From NCBI RefSeq assembly GCF_019578655.1, contig NC_063257.1:7564001-7628000 (forward strand): a stretch of 64,000 bases of DNA, written 5' to 3'. The position numbers and the translations under genes are program-made. This stretch comes from Ricinus communis (Eukaryota > Streptophyta > Magnoliopsida > Malpighiales > Euphorbiaceae). Shown here one piece after another: positions 1 to 19,889 of the stretch. How positions within the stretch are numbered: position 1 is the first letter of the stretch; every line of letters starts with the position of its first letter. The notes beneath the pieces were generated by a model. It did not search any database, was not told the DNA's origin, and saw only the letters and a program-made list of their open reading frames with translations.

Positions 1-586
1 CTATATTTCCCAAGAACATCAAACCCAATAAAAGGAGCAGAAAGTCAAGGTAGTACATATGAATATAATCTGAAGATCAAAAACAACAATTCCACATTTA
101 TCTCTATCTTTGTCAAGATATGAAATCCAAAATAAAGGCAACGACTTATAATCTAAAGTTGAGCTTGCATATCTGACATAGCACTAGACATTAGACAACC
201 ATGCGGTTCAGCTACACACTAAAGGCAGGAAAAGAAAAAAAAAAAGACAAAAGGAAAGACGGAAACACACAGGGACAAATAAAAACAAGCTTTCAACTTT
301 CAGAACATTAAACTTTAAAAGGCAGTTGGAATATATTTTTGAAAAATTAAGTGGCAGTAAATGTATATCCTGTTCACGTATTAGTTAGGTTGAAAAGAGC
401 CTAATGTTCAGGTTAAATCACTTTTCAATTATGAGATACTAATTGAGAATGGAGAACATGGCCAGGCAATTAGAATACGACCAAAAAACCAGAACCCAAA
501 ATCCCCTGAAACTGTAATTTCATAGGAAACTGGTAATCGGATTAAAACAAAAAAATAAGAAGACAAAAGAAAAGAAATGAAATTAC
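1..586 (-). other. intron or 3' region of RPS26, no coding signal
   Basis: This AT-rich stretch follows the last visible donor site of RPS26 at 586/587. I searched it for the missing Pro/Gly-rich C-terminal exon and did not find it. It is best read as intron 4 continuing past the left edge. Confidence 0.5.
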
Positions 587-1196
<610 letters not shown>

Positions 1197-1269
1197 TGTT
1201 AACAGTGTTAAGTGTTGCGAAGCTATCAAGAGCTCGACGGGCTGCTGCTGCTAGAGTTTTACGGACAAT

Positions 1270-2091
1270 TACAATGGTTTAGGAGATTTTTATAGTGAAG
1301 GGTCAGGCTAGTATTCTTTTACAATTAGAGTCTTTTGTTTCTTTGTATTTGTAGTTATGTCCATTATTTTTATATATCTTTATTTTTGATAGAGAATAAG
1401 GTTATTTTGTCAATTACAACCTTCGATTTGCCCAGATATACTGGATTAAATTAGTAAATATGTGCATAAAGTTAAATTGTATACTAATTTTCTTAAAAAT
1501 TTATACTAGTATATTTTAAGTTTTCCTCTAGTATATTAATTTCAATTAAAAATCACAAAACAATTAAATATTTGACAATTTACAAACACAATTATTATTT
1601 TTTACTGAATTCCTCTGCAATAGTACAATCATATATACATTATCTTTTAGATTAGACACGTAAATTAGACAAAATAGGATCTAAATTAATTGGCCCTAAA
1701 TTTCCATGCCTCGCCCCACACACACTCACTTGGAAGGGTAAGCACCTGTTTAAATTATATCAATATTATATTCATTTATTTATTTATTTACTGAAGAAAA
1801 ACTAAAATATGTTAGAACAAGCACCAATCGTCACCTTTCTCGTTATTATATTTCGAGCAATGCATCTTACCCAAGTTTAAATTTATTTAAAGAATATTTA
1901 AATCGTTTATTGGGGCAATTTAACGTATTTCTTTTATTAGATGTGATTAATCTGATTTTACTGTCTAAAAAATAATCAAATATAAATCTTAGTGTGAAAA
2001 TTTTATTTACCCCAGAAAATATTTTAGTGATAATATTAAGATTTTAATTTAAATAAATATTTAGAATGAACAAATTACTGAAATTCTCAAA

Positions 2092-2161
<70 letters not shown>

Positions 2162-4374
2162 CTTGAATTAAAATAAATGCTGAGATTATTCGGAATTTTA
2201 ATTGGTAATATATTGTGGAAACATAATTTGATGCAAAAACTATTTAAAGCAATTTTTTTTTTCTTATAAACACACTTTACACATAACTTTTTATATTATT
2301 TATACTCGTTAAAATAATTTCATAATATATGTATGTAATATTAAATAAAAATATTATTGTAAGAAAAAAATTTATAAATAAATAAAGTTTACATTAAGTT
2401 TTTTTCTCTCTTTTATAATAGTTATTCCTTATTCTAAAAAATACTGTAAATAGATTAAGTTTTAATAGCTTATCATAAATTTACTTTTAAACGGCGAATG
2501 ATTTATTTTCTAATCTTATTCTAAAAGATAAATATATTTTAAATTTATTTTCTGATTTTATGTTTTTTTGAAAATTGTTGAGGTTTAAATAGTCTCACTT
2601 TAATACTATTTTTAATTGAAAAATAATTCATTATTCTAAAAGTTAATTTTTTTTAATGAGATTGCATTAGTATCATATTTTTAATATTAATCTATAAAAT
2701 TTTAATTAATATATGACCAAAATAGTTTCGATTTATAAGAGATTATACATCCTTAACAGACATAGATTATTCTTTTCTAAAGAAAAGTCTTAATTTACGT
2801 TTCAAACGCGGATGATTATCTTAGACGATTCTCAATATATCATAACATTCTCTTTTTTGAAAATCCGCAAAGAGTAACGGGTTTAGTTCTGCTTATAACC
2901 TTGCTTACTTCGGGGCTAAGCCGAGTAGAAGACGAAGCAACTAGTTCAACAGAAAGCGGGTAAGCAGATCGTGTTGGGGGATTGGCTAGCTTGAGGAGAT
3001 TCTACAATGTAGGTAAGCATATGCTTTATTCAGTTTAGAGGTTGCCTGAAGAAAATGAAAGAGTAGGAATTAATTTATGAAAGAAGAATAATGGTTGGCT
3101 TATAAGGTGAGATCAAATGTTATAAAGATGAAATAAACAGAACAAAAAATAAGGACAAATTCCCAACAACGTTGCTGTTGAGAAATAACAGCTTAACCAA
3201 AAATCACAGCCTTTGTCTTCCTTTAGAAGCCAAATTAAACAAGTATCTGATTAGAAAGTTAAAGAGAAATTGTGCCTTTGTTAGTATTGGAAAGTCTAGT
3301 TGGTTCTTGAAAATGAAATTCAATATTCCACCAAACGACATGTCTTTTTCTATAATTGCAATGGAATACATCCCCCTGTAAGTAAAAAATGTGATTCTAT
3401 TTTACACCATTTTAATCCTCAAATTGATGGCTTTTATTTCACCAATTGTTTTTATTAAATATATATTTTTAAAAGTTACTTTTCAATTTAATTATTTAGA
3501 AACAGTTTTTTTTTTTATAAATAATTCCTTTTAAAAATGCAGTTTAAGAAAAAGCATTCCCAAATAGATTCAGACATTATTAAAACAAATATTTAATTAT
3601 AAAATGATTATGAATGTAATTCTTCTCTTATTATCTATTTATATATTATTTATTTTCTTTTATTATTTATATTTTTCTTCACGAATCTCAACCTAACTTT
3701 CACTCTAAATACCCTTTATTCTTACTAATAAAGTTACAAAGGAAAAAGCAAACTAAAAGATAAAAAGAATTAGCAGTGTGTGTGGGTTGATTTAAGAGGC
3801 TACACTAAAAATAATAATAAGAAGTAATGATAAAAAGTATTTAAAAAAATGAACAAGGGATTAAAAAAAGAATTATTTGATATTTATCCTAATTATAGTA
3901 AGGATAAGTAGATATATTAAAATATATTACTATATATATTGATTTCCATTTATAATTTTGTGAAATAAACATATAATAAAAAGAGAAAAAAAGGACAATA
4001 ATGAAAAAGATATGGGAATAAATTTAATTTTGAGTTTAATATATAGAAACAATTAGGAAAAGGAAAACCACACGCACAGTCTAATAGACAGGTGTAGATA
4101 GATAGATAGACACTGACAGCAGACAAAGTTGACAAGTAGGTTCCACAAAACAATAGAACTAACGTTTGGTAACAGGTAGTTCCGGTAGACAGTCAACATT
4201 GATTCTAAAACTAAAAACTAAAAAAGAAAAAAGAAAAGAAATCAAAGATCCAAAGCATCAGCCTTTTTTCACGTAACTCAAACTCTCTTCTCTTGATAAA
4301 CATCAAAATCCAATTTCTATAATATAAACAACGCTGCAGTTTCTTTAAACCCAGTTATTATTATTGTTATCATC
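1270..4374. other. intergenic region between RPS26 and the sugar pyrophosphorylase gene
   Basis: Very AT-rich and without a gene I can support. It holds a long TA microsatellite (2096-2156) and one short stretch of higher GC at about 2875-3010. The latter contains an open reading of about 40 codons that ends beside a donor-like GGGTAAGC. A 69-codon open frame at 3172-3381 matches nothing I know. RPS26 and the pyrophosphorylase gene are divergent, so both promoters lie in this interval. Confidence 0.6.
2096..2156. repeat. (TA)n microsatellite, about 30 units
   Basis: An uninterrupted alternating TA tract of about 61 bases. It is likely to be polymorphic in length. Confidence 0.95.
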
Positions 4375-11895
<7,521 letters not shown>

Positions 11896-12786
11896 AGGTG
11901 AACTTACACAAGAGAACACAAGCTCTTTCCAGTTAATTTAGATGCTGATACAATGTCAAACCATAAATAACATCTCCTTCTGTGGCCTTGTAATTTACCC
12001 TGGGAGATGGTTGTTAATGGATAAAATGAGGTCATATGAGCCGCTGTCAGGTGAAAATTTAGTCTGTTTCACTATTTCCTTCAATTATTCATTTATTTTT
12101 TTAAGAGGGGAGGCGTCAATCTCCTTGATCATTTTTCTTCTCTTTTAAGAGAAGGACCGAAAATTCCTGACATACTTTACATAAAAAATTTTCCTGTAGT
12201 AAATAAGAGAGTAATTTGATGAACATATCTCTAGCTGGCAAAAGAACATAATAAAGCTAGTGAATCTTTTCTTTTTTGTATTTCAGTTGTCCATAAGTTC
12301 CATTGCCAAAGGAATTGTGCAATTATGGTTATGAAACTTGTGCTGTTACCTTTTCTGTTTCATGGGTCATCTTTCTACACTCAGAATTATGATGCAACAG
12401 AAGAAGAAAGGTGTTTTAGGCATTAGTTCTTGTGGGTTTATTTAGAGTCCTAGTGTTTGTCGTATTGGTAATTGGAAATTGTTCTTCGTTAACTTAACCA
12501 CCAGAAGCAGAGCAGTAAGACATTTGTAACGGTTTTTTTAGCATATTTTAGGGTCGAAAGAAATGAGGTTCAGTTGAAACTAAATTAAATATTATATAAG
12601 GTAAAATAAAAATTAATAATTTTTGTCAACCAAACTGCAGGTACATTAAATTACGTTAAATTCAATGGATTTTATTAAAACTATAATCAAGTTAGTAAAC
12701 ATTGATTGTAATATATTTTTAAAGGTAGTTAAAGCAAACTTTAAATTTAAGATATACTGAGAGTTGACAAAATTTATTTGATGATA
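11896..12786 (+). other. USP 3' UTR and short spacer
   Basis: Mostly the 3' untranslated region of the pyrophosphorylase gene, then AT-rich DNA up to the target duplication of the solo LTR. A splice-like pair (GTGAAC after 11896 and TTTCAG near 12288) could remove a 3'-UTR intron. No other gene is seen. Confidence 0.5.
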
Positions 12787-12791
12787 TAAAT

Positions 12792-14017
12792 TGTAAGGCC
12801 CATAAAAAAATAAAAATAAATAAATAAATAAATAATATAACACCCCCTCTCTCCACCACTTCCTTCCATTTCGGCCGCCTGCACCTCCTCCCCAGCTGCC
12901 ACAAACTCCTTCTTCCCTTCCTTCGCCGGCGTCGCCTCCTTCTTCTTCCTTTTTGTTGCCGACGACGAGTTGGAAGAAGGGAAACTCCTCCCTTGCTACC
13001 ATTGCAAGCACAGCCGTCTGCCGCCCTTTTTCCGCAAAACCTTACGCTGAAAACGAGCTCCCTGCCGTCAAAAACCCCTAAGCCAAGCTCCCCCGCCGTT
13101 TTTCTCCGCCGACAACAGTGTATAGCCTCACTGGAGCCAAAATTTTTCGGCCTCGATCTGGTGACTTCCAGCGAGTTTCCGGAAAAAACATTTGCATTTT
13201 CGCACTCCTTGTCACTCAAGCTTCGCATAGGGGCTTCTGGATTCGAAATTCGACAGCGTTAGCAGTATCCGCTTTTGGACTCTGGTGTTTTCAGGACGCA
13301 AATAATTTTGAATTTTTGGTTCAGTAAAATTTGAACCTTAAAAATTATTTAAAGACTTTTAGAAATTAATAACCCATTAATTTTTAGTTATAAATAACTA
13401 ATTAATTTAATTTAATTAATTGATAGATTAATTATAAATATTATAAATTAATTATTATTCAATTTGTGATAATCTCAGTTGTGAATAATTAATTAGATAC
13501 CATAAAATTCTTGTGAGTTGGTTGTGGAATAAAATATTAATGACGGACCGTCTGTTCTTAATTGTGATATGTGGTGTGTTACGGAGTCGAAAAAATAATA
13601 CAGTTATGGGTAACTCACTTTCGAAATTGACAGTATCAATTTTAATTTTTTAAGTGACAACTAGATTTCTCGTCGTCTCTCTCTTGATAGCCCGACTTCT
13701 TTCTCCTTCGGGCCTATTGTGATTAATTTCTACTTTTTGCATTTTGAACTATTTAAATTTCTAGATTCTCCGCAGTAGTGTACGTGATATATTATGTTTG
13801 AATTTGATCTGTAACAAGTTATGAGATTTTTGCTAGTAATCCAGCTGAAAGATTAATCTAATTATGTGTAGATTTGTGAATGAAATATTTGATTGTTTTA
13901 ATAGTATATATATGTATATTTGAATTGTTGATTAATTAGGATTACTACGGGTTTTAGTAGTCTTAAACCTACTCATTTCTTAATGCCAGTCACGGGCGCA
14001 CCGATCGGGTCGTGACA
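12792..14017. mobile_element. solo LTR (1226 bp) with 5-bp target duplication
   Basis: The element starts TGTAAGGCCCA and ends GGGTCGTGACA, the TG...CA form of LTRs. It is flanked on both sides by TAAAT (12787-12791 and 14018-14022), a perfect 5-bp target-site duplication. No internal retrotransposon domain is attached, so it is a solo LTR left by recombination between two LTRs. The termini resemble the TGTAACACCC...GGGTGTTACA ends common in plant Ty3/gypsy chromoviruses, which makes gypsy likely but not proven. It is much richer in GC than its surroundings, which explains the chance open frames inside it on both strands. Orientation was not decided. Confidence 0.85.
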
Positions 14018-14022
14018 TAAAT

Positions 14023-15661
14023 AATGAAATAAAATTTAGGTTATATAAAAATATACATGGTAGTATTATTGGCTTTAGATTTTAAGTGTTTTAGAGTTTT
14101 TTTGTGTTAATATTTTTACATTTTTGTGAATATATTATATTGGTATGAAATGATAATTAAAAAACATATAAATGCTAACATATTCAAAAAGGCACTACAG
14201 CTGAGGGACTTAAGTAACGGCTCTTGATTGCCATGAAGAGTTACAAATACTAATGCAATAGGAAGTCTTGTCTCCCTTTAACTCTCCAAAAGTAGGAACT
14301 AATGGCGAAACAAACAAACTCATAATGCACCAGCAAATAAGTTCTGTCCATAAAGGTGCAAACCTGTTAACATCTCTGACCGAACCTTTTTTTTTCACAC
14401 CTGTTATATACATAATGACAAATATATAATATATATTAATAAAAAATATTTATAAATATAGACGTAAACATATATTATATTTAGATAATAATTCTATAAT
14501 ATATATGTTTTATTTTTTATTTTTTGAAAAATAAAAATAAATGGGTACCAGATTTATACAATTTTTATTAATTTAGTTTTGTAGTAACTAAAACCTTGAG
14601 GATAGAACCGGAGCATATTACTACTACTTGAGCTAACCGAAACTTCAGACAAAACATAGAACTATAGCTACTCAGCCATATGTATATATTTCTTGGCCTT
14701 GGGTATATGCAACAAGAGGACAGACTAATAAGGAACTAATCTAGTTTGTGAATTTTTAGGAAACTAATTAATTAGTCTAGAAAATTCCAGATTTTGTTTT
14801 GTCATAAATAATAAAATGTTCTCTCTCTCTCTCTCTCTACAACGTGTGCAACCTAACAACCAGAAATACTCGAGACTCAGAATGAGATACCTATGTACTA
14901 TAACAATTCATCTTTGTGTATATGGTCCGTGGAGAGTAACACTTCAAATGAAAGGGACATAAACAGATATTTCTTTTTTTTAACTGCTGAAATTATAATA
15001 TAGAAAAATATGTGAAAAATATTACACGTAATCACGGCCCGGTTTTGAACCAGGGTTTAATTTTAAATCGTATAATTAATTGGTATGATTTTGATTTGTA
15101 ATTGAAGAATTTAAATTGAAATCACCAGTTTAATTATGGTTTAAACTATATTCTTTTCTTTCTTTTTAAGAGTTTCAGTCACAAAACATAATTGAGTCTG
15201 TTCGAAAATTTCTAAACTAAAATGAAATTTTGTATCTAGAGTTTGACTCTAATTTTAAGTCAATGCAAATAAAGAAATTATTATATGATCCTGATTTATT
15301 ATGCTATTAAAATATTTATTTAATAAAATATAAAATATTGACATGGCAGTTCTATTTTTAAAATCAATAAAATAATTAATTTTATTTAAAATAAAAATGA
15401 TATGGAAAAATAAGATGAAATATCATTTTCTCGGTGAACAATAATTTCTAGTTCCGAACTGGAGTCGTGCCTAATATTATACTTACAAAATTACATGGTG
15501 GGTCCACAAGCTATATGAATTTTAAATTACTTAAAATGAAGAAAAGAAAATTCAGATTTTGGTTCTTTCCCACGAAGTTTCTTGCAAACTTCTGCGAGCA
15601 TATCATTACAAAGAGGCAAAAAATTCCGGCTGAGCAGTTTTTTTACGTTACCCGTACTCAA
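14023..15661. other. intergenic, AT-rich, with (CT)9
   Basis: No gene supported. It holds a (CT)9 microsatellite at 14821-14838. A stretch at 14580-14645 has the look of a decayed tRNA-like or transposon relic but no usable signature. Confidence 0.5.
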
Positions 15662-15668
15662 CTCTCTT

Positions 15669-15676
15669 TATAAATA
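15669..15676 (+). promoter_or_regulatory. TATA box of the CML44-like gene
   Basis: TATAAATA lies 86 bases before the start codon of the EF-hand gene, a normal distance for a plant TATA box with a short leader of about 55 bases. Confidence 0.65.
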
Positions 15677-15761
15677 TGGGCCTTGTATTCTAAAAATGTA
15701 GTCAATGATATAATCTTTCCTTCTTGTTCTTTGGTGGTGACTTACTTGTTCTCCCTGCACA

Positions 15762-16259
15762 ATGTGTCCTCTTATTACCAGAGACTTGCACAGGATTTTC
15801 CAAAAGCTGGACAAGAATGGCGATGGTCTTTTAAGCATAGGGGAGCTCAATTGGCTTCTTGAAAAAATAGGAGTTCATTTTAGCCCAGAGGAGCTCGAGG
15901 GTTCGGTGGGGAAATCAAGCCTCGACTTCAACGAGTTCTTGTTGTTTTACGACTCCATAACTGAATGTTCGTATGGAGCAGGGGGGGAGGAGGAGGAGGA
16001 CGAGGTGGTGGTGGAGGAAGAAGAGGAAGGCAGCAACAAGGAGCTGGAAGACCTCGCCAAGGCGTTTAACGTGTTCGATATTAATGGAGACGGCTTCATT
16101 TCTAGCGAAGAGCTTCAAAGCGTTTTGGCAAGACTTGGATTATGGGATGAGATGAGCGGCAAGGATTGTACGAGTATGATCTGTGCATTTGATACTAACT
16201 TGGATGGGGTTCTTGATTTTGAAGAATTCAAGAACATGATGCTGCAGACTAGTTCTTGA
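15762..16259 (+). CDS. CML44: calmodulin-like calcium-binding protein, CML44-type
   Basis: An intronless gene for a 165-residue EF-hand protein, a cytosolic or nuclear calcium sensor. Three canonical loops are visible: DKNGDGLLSIGE at about 17-28, DINGDGFISSEE at about 105-116 and DTNLDGVLDFEE at about 143-154. The region between the first and second canonical loops (SLDFNEFLLFYD) is the helix end of a degenerate EF-hand that has lost its loop. An acidic linker rich in Glu and Val (about 75-88) separates the two lobes. It is longer and more acidic than I recall for the Arabidopsis relative CML44. The order degenerate-hand, linker, paired C-terminal hands and the ending FKNMML point to CML44 or a close relative rather than calmodulin itself. 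A TATA box precedes the gene. The stop is followed directly by the 3' UTR. Confidence 0.88.
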   Translation: MCPLITRDLHRIFQKLDKNGDGLLSIGELNWLLEKIGVHFSPEELEGSVGKSSLDFNEFLLFYDSITECSYGAGGEEEEDEVVVEEEEEGSNKELEDLAKAFNVFDINGDGFISSEELQSVLARLGLWDEMSGKDCTSMICAFDTNLDGVLDFEEFKNMMLQTSS

Positions 16260-18332
16260 AGAGGACCAGCTTCACAGTATTAATATTTGCTAATTAATTT
16301 CTTGTAGAAAGCAGAGAGTCTTGTACACCGAGGATTTCTTTTGTTTATTTGGAGTGATTACTTAAACCGATGTTACCATGTCTTGTACTTTGCTTCATCA
16401 CATATGGTCGTTAGTGTGTATATTTCGCTAGGAATTCCCTGGAAAAATCATCCATTTTGCTCCGATTTCTTATGAAGGATATTCAGTCTATTAGATAGAA
16501 CGGCTTGTATTTTATACATGTATACATTCATGAAGAAGAATGAAGCTTCCTGTTCTGTTTAATGTTAATATATCTGTAATATAATATGTTTCTTCTACTT
16601 GGATGTTCACTTGATTAATAGAAGCTCCTTTAGTGTTTTTTGTAAGTCGCAACATTAAAAGAAAGGGTTGTCTACAAATCCACTTGATCAAGATTAAACA
16701 AATTGGCATCAAATCTCTGAATTGAAAAACATTTCACAAGAAAAATTGGCAATTTGAAGATGGAATGGTAGGGCCATCTTAGACAAGTCATCTGGAATTT
16801 ATGATCTTGCTGCAAAGTCAATTGGAAAATAGCCCGAAAGGTGGAGATAAAGATGATAAAAATATTTTTTAATTTAATTAAAGATTAGATTATAAGTTGC
16901 ATTAATTTTTTTTTAAAAATACTTTATAAGCCGCAAGAATCATTTGAAATTATTTTAAAATATTTATATCAAAATTCAATTGGAAAATTCACAGGAAAAT
17001 ACCATGCTACGTACACTGCCGTACTAGTCAAAATCCTTTTATTTATTTGATACAATAGTCCGAAAAGTTCAACTTCTCTAACTCCTGTTTTTTTAAAACT
17101 GTCCAATGACAATTCACCCACTCCATACTTTTTGGAATCCTGGGACCTCCAACCATGGATATACAAATATCTAAAACCTTGGGCTAATACACGTTTATCA
17201 ACTTGACTCAATTTTTGCACTTTGTAAAATTGTCAAGTCACATATGGTAGCCTAGTTTAATTTGTATGGAAATGCACGTGAAATGACAACAGAACAGTCG
17301 GTCTTCATTTTTGCTTTGAAGATGATTCACACCAAAATCAAAGTGACTTTTAGAGATTAATATGCCTTAATTATTCAAAAGTTTCCTAACGTTTAACATT
17401 TCAATAACTTAACTAATTCTCTCAATTTCTTTTTCATGACAAAAGCTTAATTTGATTTCTAGAACACAATTCAGCCTCGGTTTTTAGTGTCACTGTACAA
17501 AGAAGAAGAAATAAAAAAAAAATATAAATTGTAACTCCCATAAAAGATTCTCCACTGGCCAAACATAGCTCATCATTTGGTTGTAAGATTCCATCTTTAC
17601 TGTGGATTGTACCAATCTCTCTGTTTTTTTATGTGCTTTTATCCTGAGTTCAGGGAAGAACAGCAAACCTAAACCCTGAAGACCTTCAAAACCAGTGGCG
17701 TTCTCTTCCATTGCCGCTCCAAAGCTAAAAAGATCTTTCCTTTACTTTGTTTTCTATTTTGGGTAAGCAAATAATATCAAATCACCCTTGTTTTAACATC
17801 TCTTTCTTTAGGCAAGAAAGACCTTTATGAACCTAAAGATGCAAGCTTGAAAACCCATCTTTTCTTTTTCTATTTTTATGTATGAATGTACTAGCTTTTG
17901 TAACCTCCAAATCCACCATAGAACCATGTTCAAACAATGACTCTTTTAATGCACTTCTTGGCTACACACTCTGCAGATCTCAAAGTTTCTAATTGTTTTT
18001 CAAATTGATCCAATATCTCTTCTCACTGCTAACCCCATTCATATCTCTTACTGAGGTTGAAAATCACAGTCTTCCTTCATAGCTTTTTCTCAAGATCCTA
18101 ATAATTTGTTCATCAATTGCTGACTCAATTTGTTTAGTTTTGGTGTCAGCTGAAGAGTATACACAGTGCAGCAAATGTATAGAATTGAAGACAGTGGACA
18201 GAATTGAGAAAGTTAATCAGTGCTTGTATTAATGAAGAAAGGCAAACCGCTCTAGTTAAGAATCCACGTTAAAAATCTTTCAAGTAAACCCCACTCTAAT
18301 AGAAAAGCCACAAGCAAATAATCACGGCATAA
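16260..18332. other. intergenic with one orphan open frame
   Basis: AT-rich spacer between the CML44-like gene and the copia element. The only candidate is a 73-codon minus-strand open frame at 17490-17711 that starts MEENATGFEGLQ. Its first 60 codons look coding-like, the end is a low-complexity Phe run, and no family is recognised. I see no splice partners. Confidence 0.4.
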
Positions 18333-18337
18333 AGAAT

Positions 18338-18684
18338 TGTTGAAGCACCAAAATCATACCACAATTGCAAAGTTCAGCAGGCAAAGACCGACAGTAAGGA
18401 CTAACAGTCTTTGACTGTTGGTCATTGGCCTCAGACATCTAGATCATCACAGGCCTAGCTAGGAAAGAAGGAGCAACACCTCTCCCCTAAGGGAAAAGGC
18501 TGCTTCTACCTCTACCTAAACAGGAAATTAACATTGGAATTTAACAAACCAGCAATAGGACCGTTGCACTCAATTTGTATATAACAGAATGCATATCCCT
18601 CTTGTAACTTAGAATTCAGAAACAATACAAACACACATCATTGATCAATAAAATCTCAGGCTTTCATATTCAAATCTTTCCACA
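18338..18684 (+). repeat. 5' LTR of the copia element
   Basis: 347 bp, TG...CA ends, carrying a TATATAAC promoter-like motif. All 10 mismatches to the 3' LTR fall in its first 220 bases; the remaining part is identical. Confidence 0.96.
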
Positions 18685-18696
18685 TGGTATCAGAGC
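18685..18696 (+). promoter_or_regulatory. primer-binding site, initiator tRNA-Met type
   Basis: TGGTATCAGAGC directly follows the 5' LTR. It is complementary to the 3' end of initiator methionine tRNA, the usual copia primer. Confidence 0.92.
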
Positions 18697-18752
18697 AGGA
18701 TTAATCATGTCATCACCTACCTAGTAAGATCAGAAAACTTCTATTTTTCATC

Positions 18753-19526
18753 ATGTCTCACAGCGACCTCACAAAACTCACAAACATTGAGTTAAGAGGC
18801 AATCAGAACTACTTCGAATGGTCAAGGGCTGTGTACATCGGCCTTAGTGGCCGGAAGAAGCTAGGGTTCATAACAGGAACCCTAAGCAGGCTAGAAGTAA
18901 AGAACCCAAACCAGCCAACGAAGAAAGAACTGGAGGCCATCGAAGAATGGCAGGCCACTGACCATTTGGTCATGTCCTTGCTAACAAACACGATGGAGCC
19001 TCAAATTGCCAGATTGTGTATGCTTCTGGCATCATCACAGGCAGTATGGGCAAAAATGAAAAATCTATACGGTCAAGAACAGAATTTCGCACACATTTTT
19101 AATCTGAAACAAGAACTAGCCCATATCAAACAAGGAACCAAGTCCAGCTCTGTCTACGCGACCGAGGTGTTGACTCGGTGGGAGGAACTCCAGAGTTACC
19201 TCCCACCTACTGTCGACCCAGAAGAAGCGAGGAAGAGGGCAGAGCAAGATTTAGTTTACACATACCTGGGTAGTCTCAACTCCACCTATGAAGCTCTTCG
19301 GTCTCAGATCTTGCTGTCACACGATCTTCCCCGACTCGATACTGTCATCGCCCTCATACAGCAAGAAGAGACGAGACGGGTCACCATGGGAACAACATAG
19401 AACCAGGACACAGAAGGGAGAGCCTTCGCTTCGCACTCGCGCGAAACGGCTTGAGGCAGGGGGATGCCTACCTGCGTCGAGCGGTGTGACCACTGCAAAA
19501 AGTAGGCTCACACGCCCGAACGATGT
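18753..19526 (+). pseudogene. copia gag with interrupted zinc knuckle
   Basis: The open part (18753-19400, 215 codons) is a copia Gag with the N-terminal capsid-like domain (LTNIELRGNQNYFEWSRA near the start and EQDLVYTYLGSLNSTYEALR near the end). After a TAG at 19398-19400 the same element still encodes the nucleocapsid zinc knuckle, in a shifted frame, as C-x2-C-x4-H-x4-C at 19485-19526. It has a TAG inside the knuckle at 19503-19505. Gag would therefore be truncated before its RNA-binding domain. Confidence 0.85.
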
Positions 19527-19889
19527 TGGCATCTCCACCCTCACCTCAGGCCGAATCACAGCAGAGGCGAGCGAGGGAGACATGGCATCAAGCGGGACAA
19601 AGAAGAGAGAAAGGGAGAACGGTTTGGCGGTATAGAAGTAAACATGCGAACCCTAAAAATTTCGACATGTTTACTGGATCGGATGTAGCTAGCGGGTCGG
19701 ACCTCTTTAATTCCACCCGACCCGACACAGCTGCATCCGACCGACCCGAAAACTGCAATCTGGACCAACCAGACCTCCTGCTCGGTTAAAAGACTATGTG
19801 TCCAACTCGGTATCGTACCCTATTCATCACTTTATTAGTTATAACTCTGTATCATTTTCATACAGGACCTATTTAGATACTCTCACATC

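Noticed and set aside
3172..3381. 69-codon plus-strand open frame
   Set aside because: No recognisable family, no promoter or splice context. Chance cannot be excluded.
12646..13262. Long open frames on both strands (minus up to 169 codons, plus 89 codons)
   Set aside because: They lie in or overlap the solo LTR, are low-complexity (Lys/Arg/Gly-rich or Ser/Pro-rich) and match no family. The GC-rich LTR explains them.
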